Shown here: positions 10,138-22,744 of the stretch, piece after piece
How positions within the stretch are numbered: position 1 is the first letter of the stretch
How the letters are laid out: the number at the start of each line of letters is the position of its first letter
Origin: Lasioglossum baleicum
Taxonomy: Eukaryota; Arthropoda; Insecta; Hymenoptera; Halictidae
Reading direction: 5' to 3'
DNA: 64,000 nucleotides
Assembly (NCBI RefSeq): GCF_051020765.1
Contig: NC_134929.1
Coordinates: forward strand, 20,908,135 to 20,972,134
The notes under the pieces: generated by a model
Seen by the model: the letters and a program-made list of their open reading frames with translations, nothing else
Databases searched by the model: none
What the model was told of the DNA's origin: nothing
Made by a program: the position numbers and the translations under genes

Positions 10138-13100
10138 ATATGTCTTTGCTTTGTGCGGCCGACCAAGCGCGACAATCCGAGTCGATCGGATCGAATCGTT
10201 TCTCGATCCCTCGGCTTCCGGTCTGTTCGACGTTGTTTCACTTTTACTATTTTTTTTTTCGTGTTTTCCGTTTTCTCTTTATTCTCGTTATACATATAGT
10301 ATCTCGTCGCTTTCTATCAACTCGTTCAACAGGTACACACGTGCGATTTAAACGTTCGCCGACGTGCCCGGTCGACCGCACGATCAAAAAATTGCATTTG
10401 CATTAAATCGATATGAGATCGTTTTGGTATGATAATCCCGGCCGTTTTTAGTTTTCTTTCCCCACTGTGTGTTTTGTGTGTGTGTGTGTGTTCGCGTTCG
10501 TATATTGTGTATTTTCTCATTCTCGCGTTTCTTACGTGTCACTATGTATGTAATTATATTTAATATATTTATTTTATATATTTATATATAATAATGTATA
10601 GGTACGCGTGCAAATATACGCGCATACTACTCGACGCATTTTGCGCGCGTATATGTACACGCGTCACCGTATTCAATATGTTCCTTCGTCTTCTGCAGTT
10701 TTATCTTTTTTTCTATCATCGAAATCTCGGCGATCTGGACAGAGCCCTACAAGATTGATAAATACGGGGCGATCGATGTCTCCGTTGGCGTTCGATATCG
10801 TTTCTATATATTTTATTTAATTAAACGCATATAGAAATCGGTGTGCGGAATTCGGTGTCTCTCCCGTACACGTGTTGTACAGGATCAATTTTGATCGCCC
10901 CTAATTGGCTCGCTTGTCGAATCGATCGAGTTGTAATATGTATTCGGTTAATAGAACGCGCAGACTATGCTCGGGCCGTCGCGGCGGTGCAGTGTTGCTC
11001 ATCAATGATGCACTCTTTTGCCGCTCGTGGCACTCTCCAAACAGGAACGGAACAAACGCGCGTAATTCCCTATAATACAAAGCCTGAGCATCTTCGAAAC
11101 AGCGGTGTCCAGGGCTGGGAAGCTTCCCAGCGCTTCCCGCCGCTGACAAATGACAGCAATGTGGTAAAAGAACGCGGTGATGGCAGTTACTGGCGTTAGA
11201 AGTCAGCGTCTCGGTTCTTCTAATAAAGAAGATGGGTTTTGGGAAGCATTATAATTGATCTCGAACACCGCTGGATTCGAAGAACGCTTGAAAGACCATG
11301 ACTCCAGCATCGGAGGACGCTGAAGAGGACACTGTACAGGTGTCCCGCTGACTGATTACAGCTTTGCAATGAATCAACCACTCATTTCCCAGCCCATGAT
11401 AGTGAGTATCCTATGAAACGGCAGGTCTGATGAACCTCGAGTTCAAGTTTGTTCCGTTTTGCGTTTTGGGAGGAGATCGAGGGGAGAAATCGTCGGATCG
11501 ATCGATCGGATTTCATCCCCCAGTGCGGCAATACTGCAGACGCGAGATTCACGACGTAATTAGCTATTGTCGTTCGGAGGATAGTCGGCACACGGTTAAT
11601 TGGGCCTAGATTTGTCCCCGGCGTTTGAACGTTTTCAGGCGACCTATTTAAATGCGGTATATAGATATATTTTATTTATACAATATAACGCGAGTCCCAT
11701 TCGACTCGATGCAACGAATTCGACTAAGTAATATATTGACGTTCACTTCGCACGAAGATACGTATGAAATATAATTTCAGTGCCTATACGGTCGGCCATC
11801 TTGATCGAATCCTCCTCTTTACACGCGCGCCATTTTAACGGCGTCTCTTATACATACAATGTGTGTACGCGTGCGAAAGGGAGAGGCTGGCTCTCTCGAG
11901 TTCGCTTCGATCAGAACGGCCCACCAGTTTGTTTCCGTTATGAAGTAAACCTGAGGTATCTTTAAGTCTGTAAAGCTTCCGTTACGAATCTTTTAAGTTC
12001 ACGTGTTCGCTTTCCTGTTCTCTCGCGTTCTCTTTTCTTCTGATCGACACAACGTCCGTTTCTCTTCGGGCTCTCCCCTCGCGTTGCATCCGGCGAGCTT
12101 GCACTCTTCGCTTCGGATGTAATGCATCCCTGATCGTTCGTCCACGAAGATTATTTTCATCCGAAGCGAAAGAAAATTTCTTCCACTGCATGATACTATG
12201 AACTAGGTGATATTCGAAAGAGTACGAAGACTGAAAGAATTTCAAAGTACCAATACATTTTTATTTCGCACGCCTCGATACATCCGAAGCGAACAAGCGT
12301 AAACTCGCCGTTTCTTCACCCGTTCGCACGGTTCTCTATAATATTTTTCTTTTTCATCGAATGTAACCTCACGGCTAAAGTGCCGGAGAGAATATTTGGC
12401 ATTTCGAATGGCACTATCGTTAACCTTGTACTGCGCAATGTCCGCGTGGTGCCTGTCCGTCTGTCTGTCTATCTATCTGTCTGTCTTGCTAGTTGTTTAT
12501 CCGCCTTCAAAGTCTGTTTGTCCGTCTGTCCGTCCGTCTGCTCTTCAAGTTGAATGTCCGCCAAAATTCTCTTCGCTTTCGACACTCGTTTCGACAGAAA
12601 AGGATTCGGTGTCAGTTACTCTGGCGACGACTCCTCCGGGATAACAAATTCTCCGGACTCGGTGTACAGATTCATCTCCGTAAATTACAGGATAAAAATG
12701 ACGAGAACAGTTGAATGATTTTACGTAAAACTGATTAACTATACTCTGAAGAAGTTCGTTTCTCAAACGAACACACTCTGCCAAAATGGCGGAAGAGGCT
12801 TCGTACACTTCGTCGAAGTGTCAATAAATAAAATGGATTCATTGTGAATTCGTCGGTGAACATTCGTGAACAAAATCGTGTAAAAATCATTCAACATTGT
12901 CCGAGCGATTTCCTCGCATCTAACGGAACAATAATGATAAAATCAATCGATAAAATAATTCTCTAAACAGTCGATCATCGAATGATTGTGATATTTCCCA
13001 TTTTCATTGTTCGGCGTCCCGGGAGGATTTCTCGTCAGCTATAACTGCACACCCCAGATGCCACTTCGAATGGCAATTTTGACCTACAGAAGGAACCTAT

Positions 13101-13689
13101 TTGGACGGCAATTACTTTCTATCCTATACACGCTCGCTTTCGCGACCTTCTCTACCCCTTTCATCCTCCTTTACCCCTTCTTCTTTTTTTTTGTGAAACT
13201 TTTCTTATCGCTTTTTCCCCTTAAATCGTCCGACAATGTCCGATCGTTTATTGCAACAATGTTCGACTCTCGGCTGTGTACTGGTTCTTGCGTTCGACCG
13301 AGCACGCGGTTCACATCGACGTTTTTAATACTAATCGATCCGTTTCATGCTAATTCGATCACCGTTCGATTAGCAATGCAAAACCGATCGCAAAAACAAA
13401 CGAACGAGTAGAACAACCTTGCTACTAAGTACGTGGACAACGCGGAAACCCGTGTGCGAACTGCTACTTCGATTTTTCGCGATCTTTTCTTCATCTTCGA
13501 ATTTTTCGAAGAGAAATGCGGATACAAGTGATCGGAGACGCGACATCTTTGGCTCGGTGATACCGAATGTCAATCACGCGAACTATAACGCTCCGAGGAT
13601 TTTCACTTCGTTGATCTTTAGGCCCTATTAGGCGAATTTCACGGAACATCTTTCTATTTACAAATATAAGAACACTGATTTCATTAAGG
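10138..13689. other. Non-coding stretch
   Basis: It contains a (TG)n tract at 10467-10492, AT-rich runs at 10555-10600 and the CTGT tract at 12450-12545. No open frame here has family resemblance or paired splice sites. Part of it could be distal 3' sequence of Glut4EF, but nothing shows that. Confidence 0.5.
12450..12545. repeat. (CTGT)n-type tetranucleotide tract
   Basis: Interrupted runs of ctgtctgt, tctatctatctgt and gtccgtctgtccgt. Related ctgtctgt runs occur inside the elements at 23110 and 45540. Confidence 0.85.
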
Positions 13690-14005
13690 AAAAAATTTAA
13701 GAATCGCTGCTGAGTAAAATTCCATCCTTCCTTCGAATATCTTCGGTATAAATTAACGATTGTATTTGATCAATTTAACAGGGGTAAATAAATATTGTAC
13801 TTTACAGTTAAAAGCACAGCAATTTCATTGCGAAAACATAGATCGGTGTAGAAAAATGAAGAAGAATCGCTGTTAAATAAAATTTCATTCTTCTTTTAAT
13901 AATACCCCCGGGTGTAAATTAAAGCTTGCATTAGTACCTTTCAACAGAAGTAGATAAACATTGTATTCCACGATAAAAAGAACAAACTTCAAATATACAA
14001 TCCTG
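13690..14005. repeat. Old tandem duplication, about 163-bp unit
   Basis: The word aagaatcgctg recurs at 13699 and 13862. Around both copies the order of words (taaaattcat, gtaaattaa, aacattgta) is kept, with many substitutions. Two units, non-coding. Confidence 0.6.
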
Positions 14006-14253
14006 CAAAAACCATTAAAAAATAACCGGTATTAGGACTTAGTAAAAATCACACTGTATTCATGATTTTCGACTAATTCGATCCGTCGAAGCGTTATACT
14101 TCGTTTATGCTTCCCTAGAGAGTTTCTCACTCGATTCTTCAATTTTCGCTTTCTAACGATCGAAGGCTTACTGTAACGTTACAGATCGACGGTCCCTAAC
14201 GATCGAGTATTCAATGAAACAGAATCGGCACAGAGTTCGATCGCGCAAGGCAG

Positions 14254-14288
14254 GGAGAGAGTGAGAGAGAGAGAGAGAGAGAGAAAAG
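14254..14288. repeat. (GA)n tract
   Basis: A near-perfect gagaga run of about 30 bases. Confidence 0.95.
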
Positions 14289-15129
14289 AAGACACAAAAT
14301 AAAAACGAAAGAACACGAGGAACGTGCTATACGCGGTTAAAATTGTACTAGAAAATGAGCATCGATCGCCACGAGAGAAAGGGAGTCAGGTCCCCGGGTC
14401 GTGGGTCCGAGAGAAACAAAACAAACATCGGTTCTACAACGTACATTAATTTACATCTACTCGAGAAAAGAAATACCCTTTCGAATTTATCGTTCGCGTT
14501 CGTCGGACGTCGACGCGAACACGCTTAACGTAATAAAACACGGCCGACAATAATTCTAACGATAACGGGGCAGCTAGTTAATCAATTAATTGTATTAATC
14601 GTAAAGAATCGTTTAAAAAATTTGACGACGGAACGGCAGCATTGTGAGACGCGCGAGTCGATTCTGCGTCCCGCTGCCTCGTGTCGCAAAAGTCCATCGA
14701 GATCAAACAAAACGTGTCTACGGTCGTCACCACGTTCCTGCCAGTCGGTTTCTTTCGGTTCGTTTCGCTACCGGTCGTCTCCGGAATCCGTTTCTTTCTT
14801 CCATTACTTTTCTTCTCAAGGAAACGATCCGTTCGTGTCGCGCGGACGATCGAAAGCGAGAAAAGGAGCACGATGTCGGCTTTCGGGAGCTCCCAGTTTG
14901 AGGGCGTGTTCACGTGGTCGCATTAAATCCAAGGCAATCCGCCCCTTAACGTCCCCCGTGCCCTCTAACGTCGCGAGACGCTAGGGAGCAGTTTCATTTT
15001 CGCGCCAGTCTCACTATTCGCTGATGTATTTTCGGCTTGAAATACTGGTTGAAGGCGTGCGATAATGATTCTGTAATTGTAAGGATTTCCCGTTTTCGGT
15101 CGCATTTTTACGAGAAGAAGGAAACATCC

Positions 15130-15233
15130 TAAGACTGCAGATTTTTATGCGAAAGAAAAATTTTCCAAATAGAAGTTCGATAAGAATTTTCTGTTTCGTT
15201 TTTCGCTATGAACGCATAAAATCCGCAGTCTAA
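15130..15233. mobile_element. MITE of the AGACTGCGG family, compact copy
   Basis: It begins taagactgcagatttttatgc and ends gcataaaatccgcagtcta, about 18-base inverted repeats around roughly 65 AT-rich bases. It is the shortest copy with both ends in the window. Confidence 0.75.
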
Positions 15234-15899
15234 TTATCACGATTTTATAATTGCGGTTTGTATCAACAAAATTTTAATAATTCCAGAAGTATTGCAATGC
15301 TCTCTCTTTAACGTCACGTCTTTAATGGCACTCATTTCTTTCCGATGATCATAATGAAACTATCGTCAGCCATCAGTCTACCTTATCTTTTACAATCACA
15401 GAATCATTCCCACGTGTTCCCTCCAAAGAAGAGATAACCGTGCGAGTGTTTGATTGAAGTGGGACGTGAAGGGGGGATCGCAGCGTAAAGCTGCCGCGGC
15501 TCGTGAACGCGTACGCACGCAGATCCACGCGGGTCCGATGGATCACGAGGATTCGTGGTATCGATCGATTCAACTGCGAGGCCTGTATGTGTAGTGTCTT
15601 TCGTCGGCGAACACGGTCTTAGGTCGTCGATGGAGGCTAACGAGAAAAGAAAGCCTTGTGACACACGGCGACGCGTGCTCTCGAAACGCGAAACAAAAAA
15701 TGGCGTCATGTCCGCCATACACATCGAACGACGACTGTATCGTTCTCACATAAATTCCACCTCGCTCGTGCACATCGTTCCATTTTTTTCCGTTTTCGTC
15801 GTTTTTCGCTTTTCGTTTGAAATAACGTTTATCTGGCAGTATAATAATTGGTGTATAAAATTTTGTTTCCTCATTTCTTTCTATTTTTTCCCCCCTTCT

Positions 15900-15905
15900 T
15901 TTATT
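15900..15905 (-). terminator. Glut4EF: Candidate Glut4EF poly(A) signal
   Basis: This is the first minus-strand AATAAA that I find downstream of the stop codon at 18291, about 2.4 kb away. It lies in a C/T-rich (plus strand) area. Use is unproven. Confidence 0.25.
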
Positions 15906-16626
15906 TCGCACGCCCCAACCCTCAACCCCCCCTCCCGGTTATAGTTCCTTCTTTTTTTTTGTTTCGTTTCCGTTTTTATCACCCGGCGTTTCCGTATTGC
16001 CGTCAGCCTCGAGTCGGCTCACGATTTTCTTTTTAATATCCGATAAAATTTAGAGAAAAATATCACAATTAGCTCTCTGCTCGTCGACGCAAAAATATTT
16101 CCTAGATCCCGTTTCGTTCGCGACTTCGCACGCCTGCGTCGTTCCGACGCGTCGGGATAAACGTCGGCCAACTTCTTCTTCTTCCTCTTCCGTTCGTCCG
16201 GGACATACGTTTCCGTCCGCCATGACACCGCCAAGAGGGATTTAGTATAATAAGGGTAACCGGCGACCCGCCCCTCGGGTACGGTGTCTTCGAGTTTTCC
16301 ATTCTCGAGTTTTCTCGGCGACCTGAGAGAGCCGGACCACTTTTGCTTCGATACTGGTCCACGCTCCCTCGTCGGACGAAGGAAGACCTATTGCAATGAC
16401 CTAAGAGTCGGTTCGGGAACCTAAGCGCGAGAGGACCCGCGCGTGTACCCGCCCTTTTCAACCCTTTGCACTCGACTCGCGAATCTCAGAGTCCACGCCT
16501 TGCATTCTATGATCGGAAACAACGTTCACCGAACTTGTTTGAAACCGCTCGGATGTCGGACCTTGCTGTTACCGTTCGAGGACATTCACTTCACTTTGCT
16601 ATAACAAGCGTCGAATTGCAACATGA

Positions 16627-16810
16627 TAGACTGCGAATTTTTATGCAAAATAAATACTGCATTATTTGTCAAGCTACGTAGACATTCACTTCTTTTCTCG
16701 ATAATTGTATAAAGCTGGAAGTAATGCAACAGTATATTTCATTTCTTCGCACATACTGTTTCCCATTCGATCGATTCATTTTTCTATAAATACATACAAT
16801 TCGCAGTCTA
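16627..16810. mobile_element. MITE of the AGACTGCGG family
   Basis: It begins agactgcgaatttttatgc and ends gtatttatag-like sequence followed by ttcgcagtcta (seen on the plus strand as catacaattcgcagtcta). The interior is AT-rich. Both ends match the family signature. Confidence 0.75.
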
Positions 16811-17460
16811 ATTGAAATTGTCAGTGCACTGCCGAGTTTGATGCTAAACAAATATTGTCTTCGTTACTTGCAACGAACTGGAAGCTGATAGCAATTTCGT
16901 TTTTCTTTGGTAGTTTCAATAGATTGAAAATAATATATTGACCCTCTTCGATCTTCCTACTGTTTTCAATTGAACCGATTGCCGTGGGAGGACCAATCAC
17001 AAAATCCTCAGCAGTGGACCACAAGAATTTACGAAACAATTGTCGGCAGATAAAGTGCTTGAAAAATAGCAAAACACCCAAGGAGACTAGCAAGGTTCAA
17101 CGACGACATCTTCCATCGAAAATGGACTCCGCAATCGTTCTACCTTCGAATGCACAGGGTTAAGCTAGACACACGCGCGTCCCCGGTGACGCTTCTAGCC
17201 GCAATTCGCAAGAACAAAATACAGCAACGATTTTCTTCTTCGCATTCCGGCGTGAACCCGGCTGGGGGAACGAGGCTGTGTCCCGTGGCTTCGTTTTCGT
17301 GGGTTCGGTGTTCAAAGACAGAGATATAGATAGAGTTTATCAAGAAAGAGAGAAACGCCTCGTTCCTCGCCACGCCAATTATTCGCTATCTACTAATTCG
17401 ACAAGAAGATCCCGTTTCTTCGTCTCCGTCTCTCGATTACGTTTAGAAAAGAGGAGAACA

Positions 17461-17503
17461 AAGAAAGAGAAAAAGAGAGAAAGAGAGAGAGAGAGAGAGA
17501 GAC
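17461..17503. repeat. (GA)n tract
   Basis: aaagagaaaaagagaga followed by a pure ga run. Confidence 0.95.
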
Positions 17504-17861
17504 CCTAGCGGAGTTTGCCAAGTGCCAGCGACGAGCGACCGTAAGGAGGGGGTTATCGTTCAACGAGCCCCCATATCATCATCCAGTGTTGAATCGTGTT
17601 TTTGTATGTGTTTAAAGTCCACGTGCTGTTTCCTTCCGGCGCTCAAGTATATCCTGGGCCCTTCTAAACCGTCCGCCATCCGTCATGGGATTGACGTTTT
17701 TCGCGCTCTCCGCAGAAAATCGCGCGCCCCTTTAGTCGGCCATCTTCAGCCCTCGATTATGGGGGTTCTGGTCTCTCGCTCGGGAAACAGAGTAGGGTTG
17801 CGAGAGGCGGGTTTTCGCGTGTGTCCACGACTCTTTCTTTCCTTTATCATTTATGAATGAA

Positions 17862-17943
17862 CAGAGAGAGAGAGAGAGATAGAGAGTGTGAGCGAGTGAG
17901 AGACAGGGGACGCTAGTGTACGTTTAAGAGAGAGAGTGAGAGA
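17862..17943. repeat. (GA)n-rich tract
   Basis: A pure gagaga run followed by interrupted gagtgagaga words. On the gene's strand it is a CT tract within about 430 bases of the Glut4EF stop codon, so it probably lies in the 3' UTR. Confidence 0.85.
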
Positions 17944-18290
17944 CCGTTATGGAAGATGGTGGACGATAAATAGGGTGTCTGTTCGGTGGCAGCGACGTCG
18001 ACGTTCGATTCTCGTCCTGCCTCATCATCCGTCATCGACGAACTCTACTCGAACGACGACGACGACGGCGACGACGATTGACAATTGGCAATTGGCAGTT
18101 GGTGATAAAAGTTCTTGTATGTTTTCTTTCGTTTCTTTTTTTTCGGTTTTTCGTTAGTTCGGTTTCGCTGTGGTTTCTCAGGTTTTTATCTTGGTATTTT
18201 GTAAACGGTTTAACGTAGCATTGGCAAACTCTGGGGTCGGCTCGGCGACAATCTCCGCCCGCGAACGTACGAACGGGGCGGTCGCTTGGC

Positions 18291-18509
18291 CTAGTCACCG
18301 AAACGGCTGCAGGCCTTCTTCCATTTGCATTGCGTGCACCAGAGCTCGCGGTGCTCCATCCCGTACACCTTGCGGCACTTCTTCGTCTCGCCGCGAACCC
18401 GGCGCGGAGACGACGGCATCTTGCCCGTCGACACCGTCAGCAGGTTCATGTTCGTCTGGTACGTCTGGTACGGCCGCGGGGACAGCTTCAGGTGCTTGTT
18501 CGGTGTACC
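18291..18509 (-). CDS. Glut4EF: Glut4EF homologue, last exon: C-clamp domain and stop
   Basis: The exon encodes residues 326-397 (counted from the first complete codon in the window) and ends in TAG at 18293-18291. It is entered at phase 0 after an acceptor ending TTCCGGCAG. Its end, around KKCRKVYGMEHRELWCTQ, is the C-clamp of the SLC2A4RG/ZNF395/ZNF704 family. Four cysteines at 370, 383, 386 and 392 have spacing C-x12-C-x2-C-x5-C and are followed by the basic KWKKACSRF block. In TCF proteins and in this family the C-clamp is a zinc-dependent module binding short GC-rich sites. The human relatives bind the GLUT4 enhancer and the huntingtin promoter. The protein is expected to be a nuclear transcription factor. 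The family match is very clear; the biological role in this insect is inference. Confidence 0.95.
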   Translation of the reverse strand, partial: GTPNKHLKLSPRPYQTYQTNMNLLTVSTGKMPSSPRRVRGETKKCRKVYGMEHRELWCTQCKWKKACSRFGD

Positions 18510-19171
18510 CTGCCGGAAACAGAAAACCAACCACATTAGTCGATATCGCAAGATTTTTAGCTCTTGACGAAATTACTCCTTCAGTATTCGTCCAGCGACA
18601 ATTGTTAAGTCTTTGTACTAGCTATTTTCACTGGACTCGGACATTTCAACTGATCTAGAATATTTCCTTCACTTAGGTACTTCTTTGTTTCGTCCATACA
18701 TTATAAAGGCATACACTTCATAGAGGTTCGGAACATGATAAATGACCTCAATAAATATCTGAATTTTATCTTCGAATTTCCGTTTAAAAACGCAGCGAAC
18801 CCGTTCCAACCCTCAGCCGCGCAATTGATGTTCCGCGAGGCCATTTATTTCAAATAAAAAAGAAAACACTTCAACGCGAAATCTGATAAACCCGAAAAAC
18901 TGTGCGCGGATAGTGAAAACTTGGGGAAAGAGGATTATCGAAAAGGGGATTGCGGATTGTGTACTATGTTGTATGTTTGAGAAGATTGTAAACCCGGTAC
19001 CGGGAGCAAGATAGCAAACGCGGATTCCACCTAACCGTTGCATCGGATGCACGCTAGACCAGGTCGGTAGAATGCGTACAGCTCAGCTCTCGGTAGTCCC
19101 GCTATACACATTTCGTTGTCAGCTAGCGTAGCCAGCGAAGGGTAACGTTAGGCTGTGGTGCGTATACGTAC
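18510..19171 (-). other. Glut4EF: Glut4EF intron (662 bp)
   Basis: It lies between donor GTACGT (19171) and acceptor TTCCGGCAG (ends 18510). It joins phase-0 codons. No repeat or other gene recognised. Confidence 0.85.
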
Positions 19172-19442
19172 CGGTGTTTGCGAAATGGTGAACGTGGTGT
19201 TCCGTTCCTTGATTCCCACCATCACGTTCTCGGTGTTGTTGCTGTTTGTAGCGGTGGCAGCCTCCAAACGAAGTTGCTTTTGATACTCCGGATCCTCGTG
19301 AGGTGGCCTGGCCATGTCCCGATGCGACAACGTTGGCGGCGAGCTCATGTGATCCACTGCCACTTCTTGATAGTAGAACTCCTCCTCGTGGTCGGACATG
19401 TAGTCGTCCTCCTCGTTCTCCTGACCCTTCGACTTCTTCGGC
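19172..19442 (-). CDS. Glut4EF: Glut4EF homologue, exon with acidic FYY motif
   Basis: The exon runs from acceptor TCTTCGCAG to donor GTACGT and encodes residues 236-325, after one base that completes the Gly ending the zinc finger. It starts with a basic patch (PKKSKG), followed by an acidic run and EEEFYYQEV. That motif corresponds to the conserved acidic block with FYYTEV that follows the zinc finger in vertebrate ZNF395/ZNF704. A histidine/proline-rich and then Asn/Thr-rich linker follows, leading into the last exon. A different minus-strand frame through the same bases is also open, but only this frame continues correctly into both neighbouring exons. Confidence 0.92.
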
Positions 19443-20806
19443 CTGCGAAGACGAGACATTCTCAAAACCAAATTCGATCGACTTCAACACATTTATCTTG
19501 TGTCACTCATTACCTATGATGTATACAGTAAGGAGCATAACTGATTCCACATACTTTAAATCAGAATAACTTTTTTATGAATGGACCAAACGACTTCGAT
19601 TTCTCTGTAAGGCTAGAAGAATTAGTTTAGTAAATGATGTGTAAAAAATATGTTGAAAAAATGCATTTGGACGGAATTGTGAAAAACAATAGTAAAAATT
19701 AATTTTTACAACTTTTTCAGCTGGGCCAATAACGAAAATTCAAAAGACGTGTCTGGTCAACTGGTATAAATTATATACGCCCTGAAAATTTTATCGAAAT
19801 TAGTTAATTGGTTTGCGAATTATAAACGATCAAAAGTGGTAATTTGTAGTGTACCATAAAGTGGCAAGTTTCACCAGTTTTGATCGTTTATAATTCGTAA
19901 ACCAATTTCAAAACAAATGCATTGTTTCAACTTATTTAGTAGACGTCATTTACTAAACTAATTCTTCTAGCCTTACAGAGAAATTGAAGTCGTTTGGTCC
20001 ATTCAAATAAAAGTTATTCTGATTTAAAGTGTGTGGAATCAGTTGTGCTCCTTTTACTGTATAACATTATATATATGATTATTGTATATAATTAATGATC
20101 TTATATATCATTAAGCAGTGGACAACAGATCTTCATTATTCTTGGTCCAATAAAAAATTCAAATAAAAATGAAACGAATGCTATTAGCTTCTCGTATTTT
20201 ACAAATCCGTAGTAAATTACTCATACAATAATTGTCTATACTAGTACCTAGCCGGTATAATGCATTTATGACAAAAATGAGTAACTGCAAGTTAAAACAT
20301 TAAAATCATAAAATATTATTCGCAACCTATTAAACATATTAAAAAAGAAAATAAATTTCTATTCCACTCCAGTTTGTCGCAATTCGGGTAGAAACTTTTT
20401 ATTTTTCGTACAGATCCGTTGTCTACTGACAATAATAGTTCTACTGTTTACAGAGACATTTTCCCAAATAAATTTAGGTAGTTCAACGACTCGTCTCTGT
20501 AAAAATGATTTGAATGAAATCATACGATTCGACATTGCAACTACTGTGCCATTTTCTTTTATTCAAGTCGCTGCAAGACTGATGACGCCACCTTAATGTC
20601 CCAAAAGCGTTTTGTTTACGCGCGCCGCGAAACCCGGTGTTGATCGACTCTCGAATTTATCTTATCGAGGCTGGTTCAAGGTCAATCGTTCGACGGCCTT
20701 GTAACCGGTCACGATACTACGCTATAACCGCGCGCATCGCATCGCCGCGAGCCGCGATTTTCGCGAAGACTTGTTGCGTCTTTGCGACGCGACGAAGACG
20801 ACTTAC
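19443..20806 (-). other. Glut4EF: Glut4EF intron (1364 bp)
   Basis: Donor GTAAGT (20806) to acceptor TCTTCGCAG. It splits the Gly codon after the zinc finger (phase 2). It contains the mariner-type MITE 19526-20059 and, at about 20240-20424, a degenerate AGACTGCGG-family copy ending gatccgttgtcta. No other coding sequence. Confidence 0.85.
19526..20059. mobile_element. Mariner/Tc1-type long-TIR MITE
   Basis: It starts cagtaaggagcataactgatt and ends aatcagttgtgctccttttactg, flanked by TA on both sides (19524-19525, 20060-20061), the usual Tc1/mariner target. The inverted repeats extend more than 150 bases inward and include aaatcagaataact and the gaatggaccaaacgacttc words. The interior has no transposase. 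It lies in a Glut4EF intron 84 bases past the acceptor side of the 19172-19442 exon. Confidence 0.85.
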
Positions 20807-20907
20807 CCCAAGTGTGATTGGCGCACATGTTCCTCGATAAGCACGACAGTCGCTTTGATCTCCAAACAGCCGGGCCAAGTGCATTTGAACACCACTGCTG
20901 CGTTCGC
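20807..20907 (-). CDS. Glut4EF: Glut4EF homologue, C2H2 zinc-finger exon
   Basis: This 101-base exon runs from acceptor TTTTTCAG to donor GTAAGT. It encodes residues 202-234 plus two bases of a split Gly codon. The peptide FKCTWPGC...EEHVRQSHLG is a single C2H2 finger with C210, C215, H228 and H233 (C-x4-C-x12-H-x4-H). The wide spacing, the TWPGC start and the HLG end match the lone finger of ZNF395/ZNF704/SLC2A4RG, which takes part in DNA binding. The exon sits alone after a 36.4-kb intron and has strong consensus splice sites. Confidence 0.95.
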
Positions 20908-21582
20908 CTGAAAAACAAAACGCACGGAATCTTTAGTCTAACAAGTTTCACAACACATTTTACAAATAAATACTAATCATGTCTTCTTTGTTTTATTTAA
21001 GCTTTTCACTAGTCGTTTTTGGTGGTATTGAATTCAACTTTGATGATCGGATTTAGTGTTAAAATTATATAATACATTGTAGTGTTCATTGAATTTCTTC
21101 TGTTAAATTGTTTTAACACGACGCAACGCGTTGAACAAATAAAATTACTGAAATTGTGGAAGTAATCTGCAAATAAGTTCATGAAAAAATCTTTACGATT
21201 ACAACTTTACATTACAATTTCAAGATTTCAAATTAAAAAAGACAATTCATCTTCTTCAGACAATTCATACGAAAAGTGTTTATCATTTGATCATCTCAAC
21301 CCAGCAATTTTCTACATCCACTACTCCAAAACAATATTAAAAATGTGAACGAGATTTTCATATGTAGCAGCTCCATTTTTCACAGTTTCTAGAGGGACGC
21401 TGCGTCTTTCTAGTTTTCCGACAGCACGATGGCGAGAGGATGATGCGAAAGAGTGGACACGGAGTAGTTCGGTTTTAAAGGGACGAGAGAGGATTTCGGC
21501 AAATATTTCAGGCATCTTCCGACGGCGTCTTACGGTTCGCCGGTCGATGCGATGTAGCGTGAATCGTGTGCATGTAGCTCAC

Positions 21583-21618
21583 GCTCTCTCTCTCTCTCTC
21601 TTGCTCTCTCTTCCTCTC
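21583..21618. repeat. (CT)n tract
   Basis: A pure ctctct run, interrupted once, on the plus strand; GA on the gene's strand. Confidence 0.95.
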
Positions 21619-22140
21619 GTCCTTTCGTACTGTTCTGTCGCGTGACAGCCGCGTGAGGGAAAATCGATGCAAGGCGTCCGGCGTGTGTTCGCTGCGCGCG
21701 CGGTTCTTTGTTTATACCGGCTCTGTTCGAGCACTTTGCACCGAGAGCCGGTACCACGATCACGTGCTATTGATCCTGGAACGATGCAACACGGCCCTCG
21801 TGGTCCTGATTATCCATTCGCCGGCCCCGTGTTGCTCTATTTATTCGGTACAATTCTGCTTTCCGAGAACGTTTCGCACGAATTTTTTCAAATTTTTTTT
21901 CGAACAAAATGTCGAACCTCTCGCGTTGGGATTTTCTACTCGTGTCCACTGGTATTTGCAGTGCGTGTATGATTTTTTTCAAATAAAAATCATAAAAAAT
22001 ACACGAGTCATATGTTTTTTCAGACTGTTTTCGGAAAACGTGTTTATCAATCAGAGTAGACGATGTCAACGATAAAAACATTTAAAGAATTTAAGAATAC
22101 TGTTGCATTGTTCTCAACTCTATCGAGTGATTAAGAAAAG

Positions 22141-22200
22141 TAGCTTCCGTGTCGTAGGATTAATATAGACAATTTTGATTTTGCATAAAGATTTGCAGTC
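22141..22200. mobile_element. AGACTGCGG-family MITE, right-end fragment
   Basis: It reads tagcttccgtgtcgtagga ... tttgcataaagatttgcagtc, aligning with the right ends of the copies at 28010-28212 and 35994-36200. The left part is missing. Confidence 0.6.
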
Positions 22201-22744
22201 CCAACCAAAACGAATGAAAACCTGCCACTATTTCGAGCAAAGGAAAGAACCGTAAAGACGAGGCACGATCAGAAAGGATCGTCGAGGACAGTTTCGTGAG
22301 GTCGATAACACCGGCGGTCGATTAACCGTGTGCGCAGCAACCTACGAATATCGCTGCTGATTCACGGTTCTCTGCAAAACGATTAGATAGTGTCTCGCGA
22401 AAAAGTGAACGTGTTCCGCCAGCAGAAAAATCAAGTCGCTGCTATATACCTATATCCTCTATGCTAATTCCGTTCGAACCGAACGAAAATGGGACACCTG
22501 TTATTAAGTATGCGTCTAGGCCTATGGATTATTTCCTCCTGCACTTTCAACGATTTCGCAACGATTTGCCACCGGGCTTATTTCTCGCGAGGCAAGCCAC
22601 GCTCATGAACGGGAGCGTTTGTGCGCCACCGTGTGGCATTTGCATAACGTGTACCCGAACTGGTCGGGAAACGGTATAATAACACGTTCCGCGGTGACAA
22701 ATTAGCGATACACGGTTCTATCGAGCAACAAAGCTCTCTATCTA

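Larger units (their letters stand above)
14006..18290 (-). other. Glut4EF: Downstream flank / presumed long 3' UTR of Glut4EF
   Basis: The region after the Glut4EF stop carries GA tracts (14254-14288, 17461-17503, 17862-17943), two MITEs (15130, 16627) and no supported exon on either strand. The nearest canonical minus-strand AATAAA lies about 2.4 kb after the stop, so the 3' UTR may be several kilobases long, as for many neural insect transcripts. The real end is not determinable from sequence. Confidence 0.4.
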
